From Anthonomus grandis grandis (lineage: Eukaryota; Arthropoda; Insecta; Coleoptera; Curculionidae), in NCBI RefSeq assembly GCF_022605725.1, contig NC_065551.1, forward strand, positions 36,642,001 to 36,706,000: a DNA stretch of 64,000 nucleotides, written 5' to 3'. Shown here one piece after another: positions 26,301-37,065 of this stretch (position 1 is the first letter of the stretch; each line of letters starts with the position of its first letter). The position numbers and the translations under genes were made by a program. The notes beneath the pieces were generated by a model. That model made no database searches, was not told where the DNA came from, and was given only the letters and a program-made list of their open reading frames with translations.

Positions 26301-28854
26301 TTAAAAACCATTTTTAATTTGTGTCTAAAAACAAACACATTTCCAGAAGTGCTTAAATATGCTTTGGTTACTCCAAGCCTCAAATCAGGAGATAATTCTT
26401 TGGTTGACAACTACAGACCAATTAGCGTTCTTAATTCTCTCGCAAACATTTTTGAAAACATTTTATACCAAGATATTTTGAGCTCTTTCATGAATAAATT
26501 CTCTCAGCAACTACATGGATTTCTACCAGATGCCTCAACTGTCACCAACCTCAGCACTTTGACTGAGGCAGCTGCCAATGCAGTAGATAGCCAAGAGCAG
26601 CTAGATGTTGTCTTGACAGATTGTGCAAAGGCTTTTGATCGGGTTGACCATGGGCTGTTGGTGAATAAGTTGGGTAAATTTGGTTTCTCGCTGAAAGCAT
26701 GTAGGTTTATGGTATCTTATCTTACCGGAAGGACTCAGCGAGTTAAAGTTGGTAAAAAATTGTCAAAAATATATATAGTAACCTTGGGCCTCTCTTATTT
26801 CTAATTTTTCTGAATGATTTGGCAAACTGTATAAAGCATGCTAGATGTCTCATGTTTGCTGAAGATTTTAAATTATTTATGCACATAACATCTCTTATTG
26901 ATTGTCTTGAGCTGCAAATTGATTTGAACTTGGTAGCCCAGTGGTTCAGGGAAAATAAAATGTCATTAAACATAGATAAATGTCAAATTCTAACCTTCAC
27001 AAGAAAAATGCTGAACAAGAAAATTGATAATTTCTCGTTAACTAGGAAAAGTAAATTTAGGGATCTTGGAGTCTGTTTTCAAACAAATCTCAAATTTAAG
27101 CAACACTATGAAACTATTGTAAACAAAGCATATGAGCTTCTTGGTTTTGTAATAAGAAATACAAAACATTAAAAAAAAATAAAATCAATAATAATTCTGT
27201 ACAACTCACTGGTCAGACCGATCTTTGAGTATGCCTCAGTTATCTGGGCACCTAAAGCAATGGTGCATATTAATATGATTGAAAGGGTCCAAAAAAGATT
27301 TTTAAGATACCTGTACTTAAGAACACATAATGCATATCCTTATATGACCTCCTATAATAGTATGCTAATTGAATTTAAAATGGTACAATTGAGTGTTAGG
27401 CGTAATATGAATGATGTCTTATTTATTTACTACATAACTAACAACTTAAAATATAAGAACTGTTCTTTAATTAATCATCAATCATTTGCTGTTCCTAAAA
27501 TCAATTTGAGAATAAGAAATAACAATCTTTTCCAGTGTTCACCCTCAAGTTGTTCGCCATTTAATAGAATGATGCAAGAATGTAATAATTATATACAAAA
27601 ATATGATATAGATCTCTTTAATATTAGTATTCGCCAAATTAAGACTGATTTTGTATCCTTATTGGATTAATCATTTACTTGTTTGTTTTAAAGAGATCAG
27701 TTACGAGGGTATAAAAATGTTTAACCATCTGCCGAGAAGCATTAGGGAGGCAAAATATCCTAAACAGCTTAAATTACTATTAAAAAAAAATATTATGTAC
27801 TCAGGCTTATATACTATTCAGTGCTTGAATATTTCAATGACACTCCTCATAATGTAGCTAAATAGTGGAGAGATGCTAACATTAAAAAGAATAGTGTTAG
27901 GAATTTATGTGCACATTTAATGTTCAATGTTATGCGACTTTTGTATATTGTGATTTTTTTTAATTGTACTATTATATTATTTTATTAGACACATTAAGGC
28001 TTTGTTTATATCATTTTTTTTGTTGAGAACAATAAAGCATAATTTGAATTTAATTTTGAGATAAATATCTTAGCACCTAAGTCGAATTGTTTATTTTTTT
28101 GTAAATACATTGTTTGATGCCCGATTGTTTTCTAAATAATGGCCAACAGTACTATCTTAATAGTTATTCAATTATTCAAGCTTCAAATGATTTTTTTAAT
28201 AAAAACTTGTGGCTTACATAATCAATGAATGAAAACTTATCAAGGAATGTGATCCTAGGTTAGTTTTGTTATGGTTGTGTGTTTTTATTTATGTCAATGA
28301 CAACTTGACAATCCATTTTAAAAAGTGTATACATGCCATATTGAATCAAAAAGAGCTCTCTTACTAAATTTATTGCAAAAAAATAATGGAAAAAAGGGTA
28401 AATGCGCCTCAAAAAAATGGGATTGCAGTCACACCCACCGATCAAAACAATGACAAGAGTGTAGAAAATAGTGAGTACTTACTCGTCTCCGTCGGGGCAG
28501 ATGCCCGTCGTCTCGTCATATTTGGTACAATAATTGTCGGCGCTATAATTAAAGGTGCCGTCGCGACGCCTCACCGGCCTCCGACGTCGCTGGTTCATGA
28601 AATGCCAGTGAAAACAGGTGAAAGGCCGATGCTGTGTACATTTGTGTTGCAAGAAGAGCGGGCATTGCTCGACACGGAATTCCTTCAAATATCTGGAAAA
28701 GAATCCCGCATTTGAGCATGTTACGCACATCGAATTGATCGGCGACGGATGCGGAACACCGAACGACCGAATTAAATGCCTAAAAATACACTTACGAGTA
28801 ATGATTTGGCTTTTCCGTTTGAGCTGTCAACAAAGGTTTGGACTCTGACGGCAT
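17320..28854 (-). CDS. unk: unkempt: CCCH zinc-finger/RING RNA-binding protein, complete
   Basis: Eleven coding exons with consistent phases give 730 aa: 28796-28854, 28483-28692, 24316-24602, 23878-24013, 23487-23689, 23310-23431, 23068-23251, 22909-23010, 22723-22854, 22381-22666, 17320-17791. The protein starts MPSESKPLLTAQTEKPNHYS. CCCH fingers follow, the first with C30, C38, C46 and H50, then CPYLHRT, CAFAHG, CPQYH, CSYCH and CAFAHVE blocks. Next comes a Ser-rich linker, a coiled coil from about residue 575 to 650, and a C-terminal RING-like domain (C687, C690, C701, H703, C707, C710, C717, C720). Unkempt binds UAG-containing mRNAs and represses translation, and in Drosophila is linked to TOR signalling and neuronal differentiation. 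Introns 2 and 10 carry LINEs in antisense orientation. Almost all donors are GTAAG-like. Confidence 0.95.
18690..21830 (+). mobile_element. Near full-length APE-type LINE in unkempt intron 10 (antisense)
   Basis: Endonuclease pieces start at about 18690 (LHLNIRSIKKNLNELL, then IIILSE in another frame) and continue at 18930-19247 with FIGDVNIDLLD and CLDHYI. The RT lies at 20228-21069 (FLDLAKAFDTVSHERLL, GVQQGTVLGPILFLVYIN, catalytic YADD) and a thumb/C-terminal part at 21212-21720. Several frameshifts and stops break it, including one near 20460 and one at 21069. It ends with a TA-rich tail at about 21805-21830. Orientation is opposite to unkempt. Confidence 0.85.
22091..22133. repeat. Perfect palindrome, 20-bp arms, 3-nt loop
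   Basis: AATTCACTGGTAAAAATCAA is followed by AAA and then its exact reverse complement. It lies in unkempt intron 10 near the 3' splice side of the LINE. It could form a hairpin in DNA or RNA. No transposon boundary was identified around it. Confidence 0.85.
25217..25263. repeat. Perfect palindrome, 20-bp arms, 7-nt loop
   Basis: TTAAATTTTATTTACTCAAT, a 7-nt spacer, then the exact inverse. It sits just upstream of the LINE at 25.4 kb inside unkempt intron 2. Confidence 0.85.
25330..27900 (+). mobile_element. APE-type LINE in unkempt intron 2 (antisense), decayed
   Basis: The end of an endonuclease (25438-25740: LDLVLSNMQ, DEDQYHPTL) is followed by a long linker/RT frame (25698-26804) with NYRPISVLNSLANIFENIL and LTDCAKAFDRVDHGLL. 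The next frame (26819-27172) carries the catalytic box as FAED instead of FADD, so the active site is lost. Thumb and C-terminal pieces run to about 27857. It resembles the LINE at 44.85-46.86 kb in the KFRDLGV...F..NLKF and LLGFVIRN segments. Boundaries are approximate. Confidence 0.85.
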
Positions 28855-28927
28855 TTTGTTATCAACTGACGCGCAACGAATCCGCGCAGGGCACGCTGAC
28901 CGTCGACGAATCAAATTAGTGGAAACG

Positions 28928-28941
28928 GGGTCACGTGACCC
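28928..28941. promoter_or_regulatory. 14-bp palindromic E-box upstream of unkempt
   Basis: GGGTCACGTGACCC lies about 75 bp upstream of the unkempt ATG. The core GTCACGTGAC is the kind of site bound by bHLH-zip factors (USF/MITF-TFEB class). Position and perfect symmetry suggest a promoter element; binding is inferred only. Confidence 0.5.
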
Positions 28942-29393
28942 ACGGATTATGGGAAAAATAACCGGATTCAAGGACGCTGTTGTTTTGATGAATATTTATT
29001 ATTATTATTATGATCATGATGTTATGGCGGCTGTTGCCACTCAATGTCATCTTTACCTCTTATAATACTTTTTATTATATAATGTGATGACAGACAACAG
29101 ACAGTGTTATGCAATCCAATGTTAAAAGTTATAACAATGAGTTATATGCATCATCAACCGTAAACATGTAAAAGATGCATTTTGCAATACAATTTAAGTT
29201 ACTTATTATTTTTTGTAGTTAAATTTCTTTGTATAAGGTTCATTTTAACTAACAAAAACATTTATAAGTTCCTAAACACTCTTCAAAGGCATATGGCGCC
29301 ATCTCTTCGCAATATAAAGATGTTATGCACAAAACTTTAGAGAAGTGGTGGTTGCATACACAGACACAAATATAAACCGATTCAATATAATAC

Positions 29394-29530
29394 CGTTGAT
29401 TGAATAGGTATTCAATATTCAATCAACGATAATACTAAGCGGTCTACCGGTAATTACCGTTCCTAAAAGGTATTAACCAAACACGTCCAAGCGGTTATAG
29501 TTATAACCGCTTGAGACACGTGACGTCACC
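29394..29530. promoter_or_regulatory. Palindrome cluster with E-box/CRE, upstream of unkempt
   Basis: Within about 140 bp there are an inverted repeat with 13-bp arms (29394-29406/29416-29428, arm CGTTGATTGAATA), CGGTAATTACCG, a 26-bp hairpin of CAAGCGGTTATA and its inverse (29488-29513), and an overlapping CACGTG-TGACGTCA (from 29517). The E-box/CRE composite would suit a regulatory region, but the nested inverted repeats could equally be a small MITE. Confidence 0.4.
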
Positions 29531-29539
29531 AATTAGCCC

Positions 29540-32340
29540 TTTATACGTCATCAATTTGGAACAGTAATTACCCACGTCCGGAGCTGTGTTCTAAACGTCA
29601 AATGTCAAAGACATTGAAATAAGTGCGGGAAAAAATAAAAACAAACAACAAATTATTTCCTTTTTAAAAATGACACAAAATTTATTATGGCTAATAAGTT
29701 TCCTTTTTTGATATTTATGTTTAAGAACTAATTACATGTAATATTATTGGCGTCTGGGGTATTATTATAAGAGCGTAGCTCTTATGGTAGGACGCTTCTT
29801 TTTTGGAGTTTTCGCACGACCTCGGGACTCGGCGGACAAAAGTGCCTATAACTTTTTTTCTAATTAGGGTAGAAAAGTGATTTTTACTTTATCATAATCT
29901 AGATATATGAGGCTACAACTTTATCAACTACAATTTTTCATTTGTTTTTTAAGTTGGGAGGGGAAAGCTTTAGAACTCAAAAAATTTTTTTTGTTCGATT
30001 TTTTCCGCGTGCTTCGATACAGGTCGCAACGGTTGTTTGAATTTTATGAAATTTAACGGGTCGATTAGGTCTCATCTCTAGATGGACTGTATACTTTTTG
30101 GTAATTCTCAGCATACGGGAAGTATTTTTTTTAACGCTCAAAGTTTTAAACATTTGTGATATTCTAGCCCCTCTGACGGTTTAACGGTATCTTTCCGGAA
30201 ATAGTGACTCACAGAAAATATGTGATTGAGAGCCTCATCGAGAGCTACAATTTTTATTTAGGACTTTTTTTGAAAAAATGTTTTTTTTTAGGAGAAAAAT
30301 CAAAAAAACCCAAAAAAAATGTTTTTTTTTGGTACAAATTTTAAAAAAATGTCATTTGGATTAATTAAAACTGCGTCCTTTTCGAATAAAACGGTGTATT
30401 AAGTTTAACGCTATCGTTTATACAGGGTGAGCAGTGTTCATTTGAAAATACCCTTTTTTACGCTTTTTTCTTCAAATATTAATAACTTTTTAGTGGAGGC
30501 ACTTAGAGGTTTCATTCAATTGGAGCATTTAAAGAACCTTTTAAAACCAATTTTTTGACACAATCTACAATCATCTACGTAAAGCAGTTTTTGCTCTACA
30601 CTATTTTTTGACTTTGACGCCTAATACGGCAATGGCTATGCCACCTACGAAGACCATTTTTGCCCTCAAACACGCGGAATTTATCTGGCTATAATCCACT
30701 AAATACCGTTTTGTTTCGAATATTACCATTTTCCAAGAAAATGCAATTTTCCATAAAAGGTCACAAAATATGGGTCAGCTGAATATTGGTACCCCACCGG
30801 GCCCGATGATCAGGGTATAAAAACTAATGTGGTCTAGCACCCAACAAGTGCGCGTCTCTATGGCAGCGAAACCGGCGATTTTCGCCCGTTTAATTTTATA
30901 AAAATTCAAACAAATTATTAAGAATAACTGTAAAATTTACAATGTTAAAAACGATTTTTGACTTTTTTGCATGTTTTTTTGTTAAAACTGACAAACTAAT
31001 GATTTATGCGAAAAATATTTTAAACAAAAGTTATAGACAATTTGATTTTAAATAATTTTTGTCTCTTGTATTTTTTTCGAAACAATTATTTTCTATGAAA
31101 ATCGAGATAATACGTAAGAATGTGATTGTGTTTACGCGGTGTACAAAGCCCAACTGTGCCCAATTAAGTTTCCGGTAAAATAATGATACATAGTTTCTTT
31201 TGTATATTTTTTTTTCTGTAGAATCGAATGGTGTAATCTGTTTTTTGATTTTTTAACTAATTTAAATAAATAATTAACAATTTCTAAAAATTTTATTGCT
31301 GTAAAAATCATTTTTGACTTTTTTGCATTTTTCGACGTTTTTTCAAATGGGAAGTATATAGTTTCTTTATTTCATAAGAAAGTACATGTGAAAACAAAAA
31401 AAATGAGCCCCGGATGAACCCTGTACCATGATTTTCTGAAGTACAATTTTCATTTCAAAAAAAAACGTTTTTTTTCCGAAAAAAACGCATATCTCCGAAA
31501 GTTTTTAATATTTCGGTCTGAAAAAAATTGAGGTTATTTAAGACTTACAAACGTATATTTTCACAAATTTTTACAAAGATTGAACTATTTTTGTGAAAAT
31601 AAAAAATTAAAATTGAAAAAACGAAAAAAAGCAGTTTTTCGCATTTATCTTGGCTATTTTGAGGTTATGTTCAAAAGTGACCTCTACAAAAATTATAGAT
31701 TTTCTTATGATCTACAACTTTTCTATTGAACATTTTTCAATTGGACGTCAACTTTCGCCGGAAATTGCAAAAGAATATTTTTCCACCCCCCCAAAACAAC
31801 CCCATTGTTGGATTTTCGTTTTTTTCACTCGTTATGAACCCCTCTACCAACTCCAACAGTCAGTTTCCGGATAGCAATTTGTGCACTGTTAAAGTCTAAT
31901 TCGCCTGGTCTATAAGACCTTAACCGTGGTTAAAACCGATAGATCGCTTATAGCATACAAGTCTATTGAAAATTTTCTGACAAATCTGCTGGCGCCCTTT
32001 CGCTTGGCAACGGAAATTGTTGTAACTAACCTGACATTTTGGTGTGCCTAATTGGACCAATCAAAATGGTAGAAAGGCGCGAAAATTAAAAATCTTTCTT
32101 AAAAAAATATTTTTTTTGAAAATATTGAATTTTTTTTAAATTATTTGACACAATGTCCATAACTCAAAATATTGATCAGAAATTTTGAAAATTTATACAC
32201 ATATATTTCCTGGACAAATTTGGTTGGACATAAGAAAATAGGTAAACAAACGCAAATAACCATCTAAAACAATCACAATCAAAACATTCTTTATTTTCTA
32301 AAGGATTTAATGGGAGACAAAAAAAAACCTATATACCTAA
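29540..32340. other. Gene-free block between unkempt and otubain
   Basis: About 2.8 kb without a credible ORF. It is rich in A and T runs of 7-10 bases. A mariner-type end TACAGGGTGAGCAGTG occurs at about 30420 without a matching partner. Phrases such as TTTTGACTTTTTTGCAT recur at about 30960 and 31315, hinting at diverged internal duplication. Confidence 0.5.
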
Positions 32341-32342
32341 AA

Positions 32343-32348
32343 TTTATT
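32343..32348 (-). terminator. Poly(A) signal of otubain
   Basis: AATAAA on the minus strand, about 75 nt past the otubain stop codon at 32422. Confidence 0.5.
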
Positions 32349-32421
32349 TAACGACTTACGAATAAAACAGATACAATGAGAAAAAAAATTGAAGAAGTAG
32401 TCGGAAGTGAGTAGTCAGTTT

Positions 32422-33789
32422 TTAAATGTAAAGGATGTCATAGTGACTGGGACGGTAGAGCAAATGAACAGTGGGGGTGCAGCCCTCGGGCAGGTCGTGC
32501 TGAGTGACGACGCTCCCTGTGCCCCGGTCCATGTAAGAAACGCGCACGCCCGTCTTTAATGCCGCACAGGCGGCCATTATGTGGATGTGGTCGCTGTCTT
32601 TGTACATCGGCTCCACTTCCTGATGACAGAAGTCTGCTACCTACCAGAAAAAATATAAACATTTCTACTGGGTTTACTATGGAACCACTTACCGTTCTGT
32701 CTCCTTCAATAAAACAACTATAGAAATCTTGTTCCTTTTGTAATTGAGCACTAGTCAATAGTCGGAGGTAGACTACCATATAATCAGAGTATCCCTGCTC
32801 ATTGAACACATTGTGGAGTTCCCTTTTGGCCTCATCTTCGTCATCTATATCTATAAGCCTTTTCAGCACTTCCATGTACTGATGAGAAAAATAAAAATCA
32901 TATTAAAGAGCTCAGTGGGAAACAACCATGGTACCTACAGTCTCATAGAAATCTTCAACTGTGAACTGCTGAAATCCCAATTCCACCAAAACATTTTTGC
33001 TGTCCTCTGCTAATTTATAAAATCTGTTAAACTCCTCTTTATTGCCCAATAACCGTTCCAATATTGCATAGCTAAACGCTCTAAAGAAACAGTTACCGTC
33101 TGGCCGTGTTCTCCTGATGGAGGTGTATTTTGTTGCTAAGTCCTTAATCTTTGCCAAATAAATGTCATCAGTGGAGTATTCTGAGTTTAGTGAAATTATT
33201 GGACTCAATTCTCCTACTAAAGGAATTGATTCTGATATCTAAAATTATGTTGTTTATACTGCTTATTTTTTAATAATGTAATTGATTAGAAGGAAAATAA
33301 AGGGCACAGTGTTATTATGTCCTACACATTTAAGACTTAAAGATGTTCATCTTTTGAGGGTCTAGTAAAAGTAAAGTAAATGAAAAATTTTAACCCTACA
33401 ATATGATCAAAAAACAGTAAAGGATGTTTGTTAAAAGAGAAGGAAAAACCTAATACTAATAGTTGTAATAAAACGGATCATACATTCAGTTTTATATTTC
33501 AATCCCACAATCTGAAATTAAAACATCAAGAAACACATAATATATACAATCTTAATTGAAAGGAGTGTACAATAAAAATATCAGTTAATCAGCCACTCCC
33601 AATATGCCCTATAATAACTAAATGTGGTCCAATTAAGCTTTTAACTAGAAACTAAATTAATAACCCTTAAATTTAGTAATTTACCTCTCTTTCAATTTGC
33701 CGCTGTTGCGCCATAATAAGTTCATCCTGATTGGAGTTGGATCCGCAATTTTCAGATGTATTGGAACCGGATTCTACTTCATCGCCCAT
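32422..33789 (-). CDS. OTUB1: Otubain (OTU-family deubiquitinase), complete
   Basis: Four exons (33685-33789, 32939-33238, 32693-32878, 32422-32640), all joined in phase 0, give 269 aa, close to the 271 of human OTUB1. Exon 1 starts MGDEVESGS and includes IMAQQRQIE. The catalytic elbow RPDGNCFFRAF supplies D82 and C85; H263 lies in SHYDILYI at the C-terminus. Other family blocks are YMVVYLRLLTS, FIEGDRTV and VEPMYKDSDHIHI. Otubains cleave Lys48-linked ubiquitin chains in cytosol and nucleus, and OTUB1 also blocks E2 enzymes such as UBC13 without catalysis. The catalytic triad is intact. The intron between exons 3 and 4 is only 52 nt. Confidence 0.95.
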
Positions 33790-33983
33790 TTTTGTGATAT
33801 CCTTTCAGACTTTTTATTAAGGAAAAGGGTGAATAACTACTAGAAACAAGTCCGGCAACCTCAAAATACCCAATCGACTATGAAAAGAAGTAAAAGAACC
33901 GAAACTAAACAATTTGTTTCTGTTGGTTGTTTGTTATTAGCTTGCATAGATTAGCTTGTTTTACTTTTAGGTTATGATTTATG

Positions 33984-34033
33984 ATGACAGAAATGACAAG
34001 TGACATAATGTGATATGTGACAGAAGTATGACA
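33984..34033. promoter_or_regulatory. TGACA cluster upstream of otubain
   Basis: Five TGACA words (33984, 33994, 34001, 34017, 34029) lie within 50 bp, about 200 bp upstream of the otubain ATG. No TATA box is visible. A similar cluster precedes the flippase gene. Confidence 0.4.
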
Positions 34034-34349
34034 GAACTTAGGCAGGGTTCCATGTAAACAAACGGTGGAAGAATCTTTTTTTTTGTAAATAATAATTTAG
34101 AATTAGTTTATAATTTTTTTTAACGCACTTAATATACAGTTAGGTCATCCCTTTTAGCACCTTGTAGAACTCGTCAAAAGCAGTAAAGATACCAAAAATC
34201 ACTTAAATATAAGTTGCGTAATACGAGACCTTGCTTCAGGTTATTGAAAATTATTTTAAAAAAATCTTTGTTGCGTTAAATAATTACCGATTTACAAAAA
34301 TTGTTCCAAATTGTCCCCATCTATTCGATTAAAACAAAATCAAGGGTAA

Positions 34350-34431
34350 TTTGATACACCAACTCTTTCAAATAGCCCCACAGACAAAAAATCGCAAGGC
34401 GTTAAATCTGAGGAGCGAGACGGCCAAAGAA
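34350..34431 (-). pseudogene. Small mariner transposase fragment
   Basis: The minus strand reads WPSRSSDLTPCDF, followed by a shifted GLFER. This is the block around the third catalytic Asp of a DD41D mariner transposase. Only about 25 codons are recognisable. Confidence 0.6.
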
Positions 34432-34797
34432 ATAAGTCTATTCTACTCTGTCAGATTGTAACGTTTGTGCTTGTTGATAATAATAAAGATATTACTGTTC
34501 CTGTCGTATTGTCTTTCACAGTTCGATGTGAAATGAAGAGAAAATTCAACTTGAGCTGTTATTCGACCATTTCTAAAATGTCTTCTTCAATGTGTAACAT
34601 TTCAGACTATTTCCATTGTTTTCGTAAACATGCGTAGGTTACGAAAGATTCGTACTGAAAATAATACAACAACACACATTTTGATATACAATTAAGGCAG
34701 CAAACAAAAAACAATAAGAATTCGCCAAGAATATAAAAAAAAATTGTTTATTAACATTATTATTTTTCCAAATTTTCAATGTGTTACTACTATCTCT

Positions 34798-34803
34798 TTT
34801 ATT
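34798..34803 (-). terminator. Poly(A) signal of the His-rich gene
   Basis: AATAAA on the minus strand, about 135 nt past the stop codon at 34938. Confidence 0.5.
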
Positions 34804-34937
34804 ATGCTTTTATATATATGATTTTTGGCATATCATCAACTTCTTATACCATTTCTTGAATCCACACTTAAGAACTTTCCGAAAATAAAACTACAAACGC
34901 TTAATACAAACATATGGCTGTCATATAAGTCTATTAA

Positions 34938-37003
34938 CTATATTTCATCAGCAGCAACAATTACAAACTTTTGCCTACTTTCCTCTGCCTGGTTCATGCG
35001 CCCTAAATTACATGCCGGAGCATTTCTCGTCAATCTGGAACCATCAACATTTTGGATCTTCCTCTTTTTCAGCTTCTTCTTTTTCAACGGTTTTTTGGAC
35101 TCTTCTGCGATCGGTTTGGATGTCGTGGTAGTTGTGGTTGCTTCTTCCAAATCATCAGTCTCTTCTTCTGGTAAGGCTTTCGCTGTGGTAGTTTCATTGG
35201 GTCTGTTTTTTGCCACAGTTTCATAAATCATACGTTCGATAGGTGACACTGTTGTTGCTACCGTTTGAACCTCTTCGGAGGCAGCAAAACCCCTCGGAAA
35301 ATCCGCTAAAAAGGTTTCGCTTGGTGATAGCTGAAATTTTGTATCTTTGGTGTCTTTTTTATTTCTGGGTGCTGTCAGTTTGAGATCGTCTGTTTCCCCT
35401 TTTGCCCTTTCACGGCTGTTTTTTATTGGTTCGTCTTCTCCTTCCAATGGGAGATTGTAAGTTGAAATAGGAGCAAAATCGTAAACTTTGACAGGAACAG
35501 CTGCTGCAACATCACTCTCTTTTTTGGGTTTTGGTGGTTCTTGAACAGCGTAGGTTTGGTGAGAATGAGCACCGTGACCACCACCTCGAAGTAAGAATAT
35601 TCAAATAATTTACTTTATTTTAATTAAATTTTACAAAAACAATACCTCCGCCTCCACCTTGGCCTCCACTGCTACTTCCCTTTTTATAACCCCAAGACTT
35701 TCCATGTCCATGACCCTCTTTTTCGCCATGTTTTTTATCGTGATGGTAATGGTGATCGTGTCCTCCCTTCTCGTTATGTCCTTTCTCATCCTTATGGTGG
35801 CCTCCCTTTTCTGACTCTCCTTTTTTCCCATAATGGTCTTCATGGTCGCCTCCCTTTTTATGACCTCCTTTGTGGTGACTCCCCTATAAAATAAAGACTC
35901 TAAGTCATAATTTTTACTTTTTCTTTGATTACCTTATGGTAGTCGTGTTCCTCGTGGAACCCTCCATGCTTCTCGCTTTCTCCACCTTCTTCGTCCTCAT
36001 CGAAGAATTCAGTTTTTTTCTCGTATTCGTCTTTTTTATGGATGCTGTGTGATCCTTTGGTGCTATGTCCCTTCTTGTGTTCACCATCTTCCTCATACTG
36101 TCATACAAACATAATTTTGTAAACGTTATTTTTTATTACAGATTCATTTACCTTTGATCCTTTTTTTCCACCGTAGCCTTTATGGTGTTCTCCGTGATAT
36201 CCATCTTCATGATGATGATCCTTTTTATGGCCTTCGTCCTCATCATAATGTTTGTGATGATCATCATGATCGTGATGTCCTTTAGCTCCCTTTTCGTGAT
36301 GATGATGCCCCTTGTAACCTTTATCGCCTTTTTCTTCATGCTCACCGTGCTGATGGGCATGATGTTCTTTGCCACCACCTTTTTCAAAATGACCTAAGAA
36401 TTGTATTATTATAGGTTAAATTGCAGAAGTGAATTAATAATAATAATAATACCTTCATGATGCCCTTTTCCTCCTCCTTTGCCTCCGTCCTTGTGTCCGT
36501 GATGTTTGGTTTCAGCAGTTTCCGCTTCGGGTTCTTTTTCTTCGATTTTCTTATTTTCTTCTACTTTGGCATCTTTTTTTTCTTCTTCTTCTTCTTCTTC
36601 TTCTTCATACTTATAGTAATCAATTGCTTCGGCATTTTGATCTTCTTTTTTTGATTCCGCCGCTTCTCCATCATCATTAATATCATCTTGTTCTTCATTC
36701 TAAAAATCGGACAGATTATATACATATAAAATCTCTCTATTATACTACCTTATTGTTATTATAGGAAAATGATAGTGCAGGTCTTAAAATCTTCTCCACT
36801 TTTTCACTAGCTACAGTCAAAGGACCATCGCTGGATTCGGCATCGTACACTAACGGTAGAGCTGCCGCAGAGGGTCCGGTAGCTACAAAAACTGGACGAG
36901 GCTCAGCTGCGTCAGCTTCAAGATCAATGTCACCAATATGTCGTGCGTTCACATTTATACACATTACCACCACCATGAAAATAATTTTTTTTAATTTAGT
37001 CAT
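34938..37003 (-). CDS. Secreted His/Lys/Gly-rich protein, complete
   Basis: Six exons (36749-37003, 36453-36699, 36152-36393, 35933-36097, 35646-35883, 34938-35584) with matching phases give 597 aa. Residues 1-21 form a signal peptide (basic start, then IIFMVVVMCINVNA). An acidic segment with eight consecutive Glu follows in exon 2. Exons 3-5 are repetitive and rich in His, Lys, Gly, Glu and Asp (for example KGYKGHHHHEKGAKGHH and HKKGGDHEDHYGKK). The C-terminal exon is different: Thr-rich (EEATTTTTTSKP), basic (KKPLKKKKLKKRK) and ending AADEI. I recall similar secreted His-rich proteins in many insects, usually unnamed or called histidine-rich glycoprotein-like. A cuticle/matrix or metal-binding role is inferred from composition only. 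A TATA box lies just upstream. Confidence 0.85.
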
Positions 37004-37057
37004 TTTGACCGCTATAGGAACTACAGAGCACTGGTCTTAAGTTTTTTGATTCTTCAT

Positions 37058-37065
37058 CTTATATT
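37058..37065 (-). promoter_or_regulatory. TATA box of the His-rich gene
   Basis: AATATAAG on the minus strand lies about 55 nt upstream of the ATG. Transcription starting 25-30 nt further on would leave a leader of about 30 nt. Confidence 0.5.

Noticed and set aside
30420..30450. Mariner-like end suggesting a full element at 30.4 kb
   Set aside because: No inverted partner and no transposase sequence nearby.
34825..35226. Plus-strand 133-codon ORF
   Set aside because: Antisense shadow of the last exon of the His-rich gene, where phase and splice sites support the minus strand.
36182..36654. Hydrophobic Phe/Met/Ile-rich plus-strand ORFs
   Set aside because: Antisense reading of His/Glu-rich exons of the secreted protein gene.
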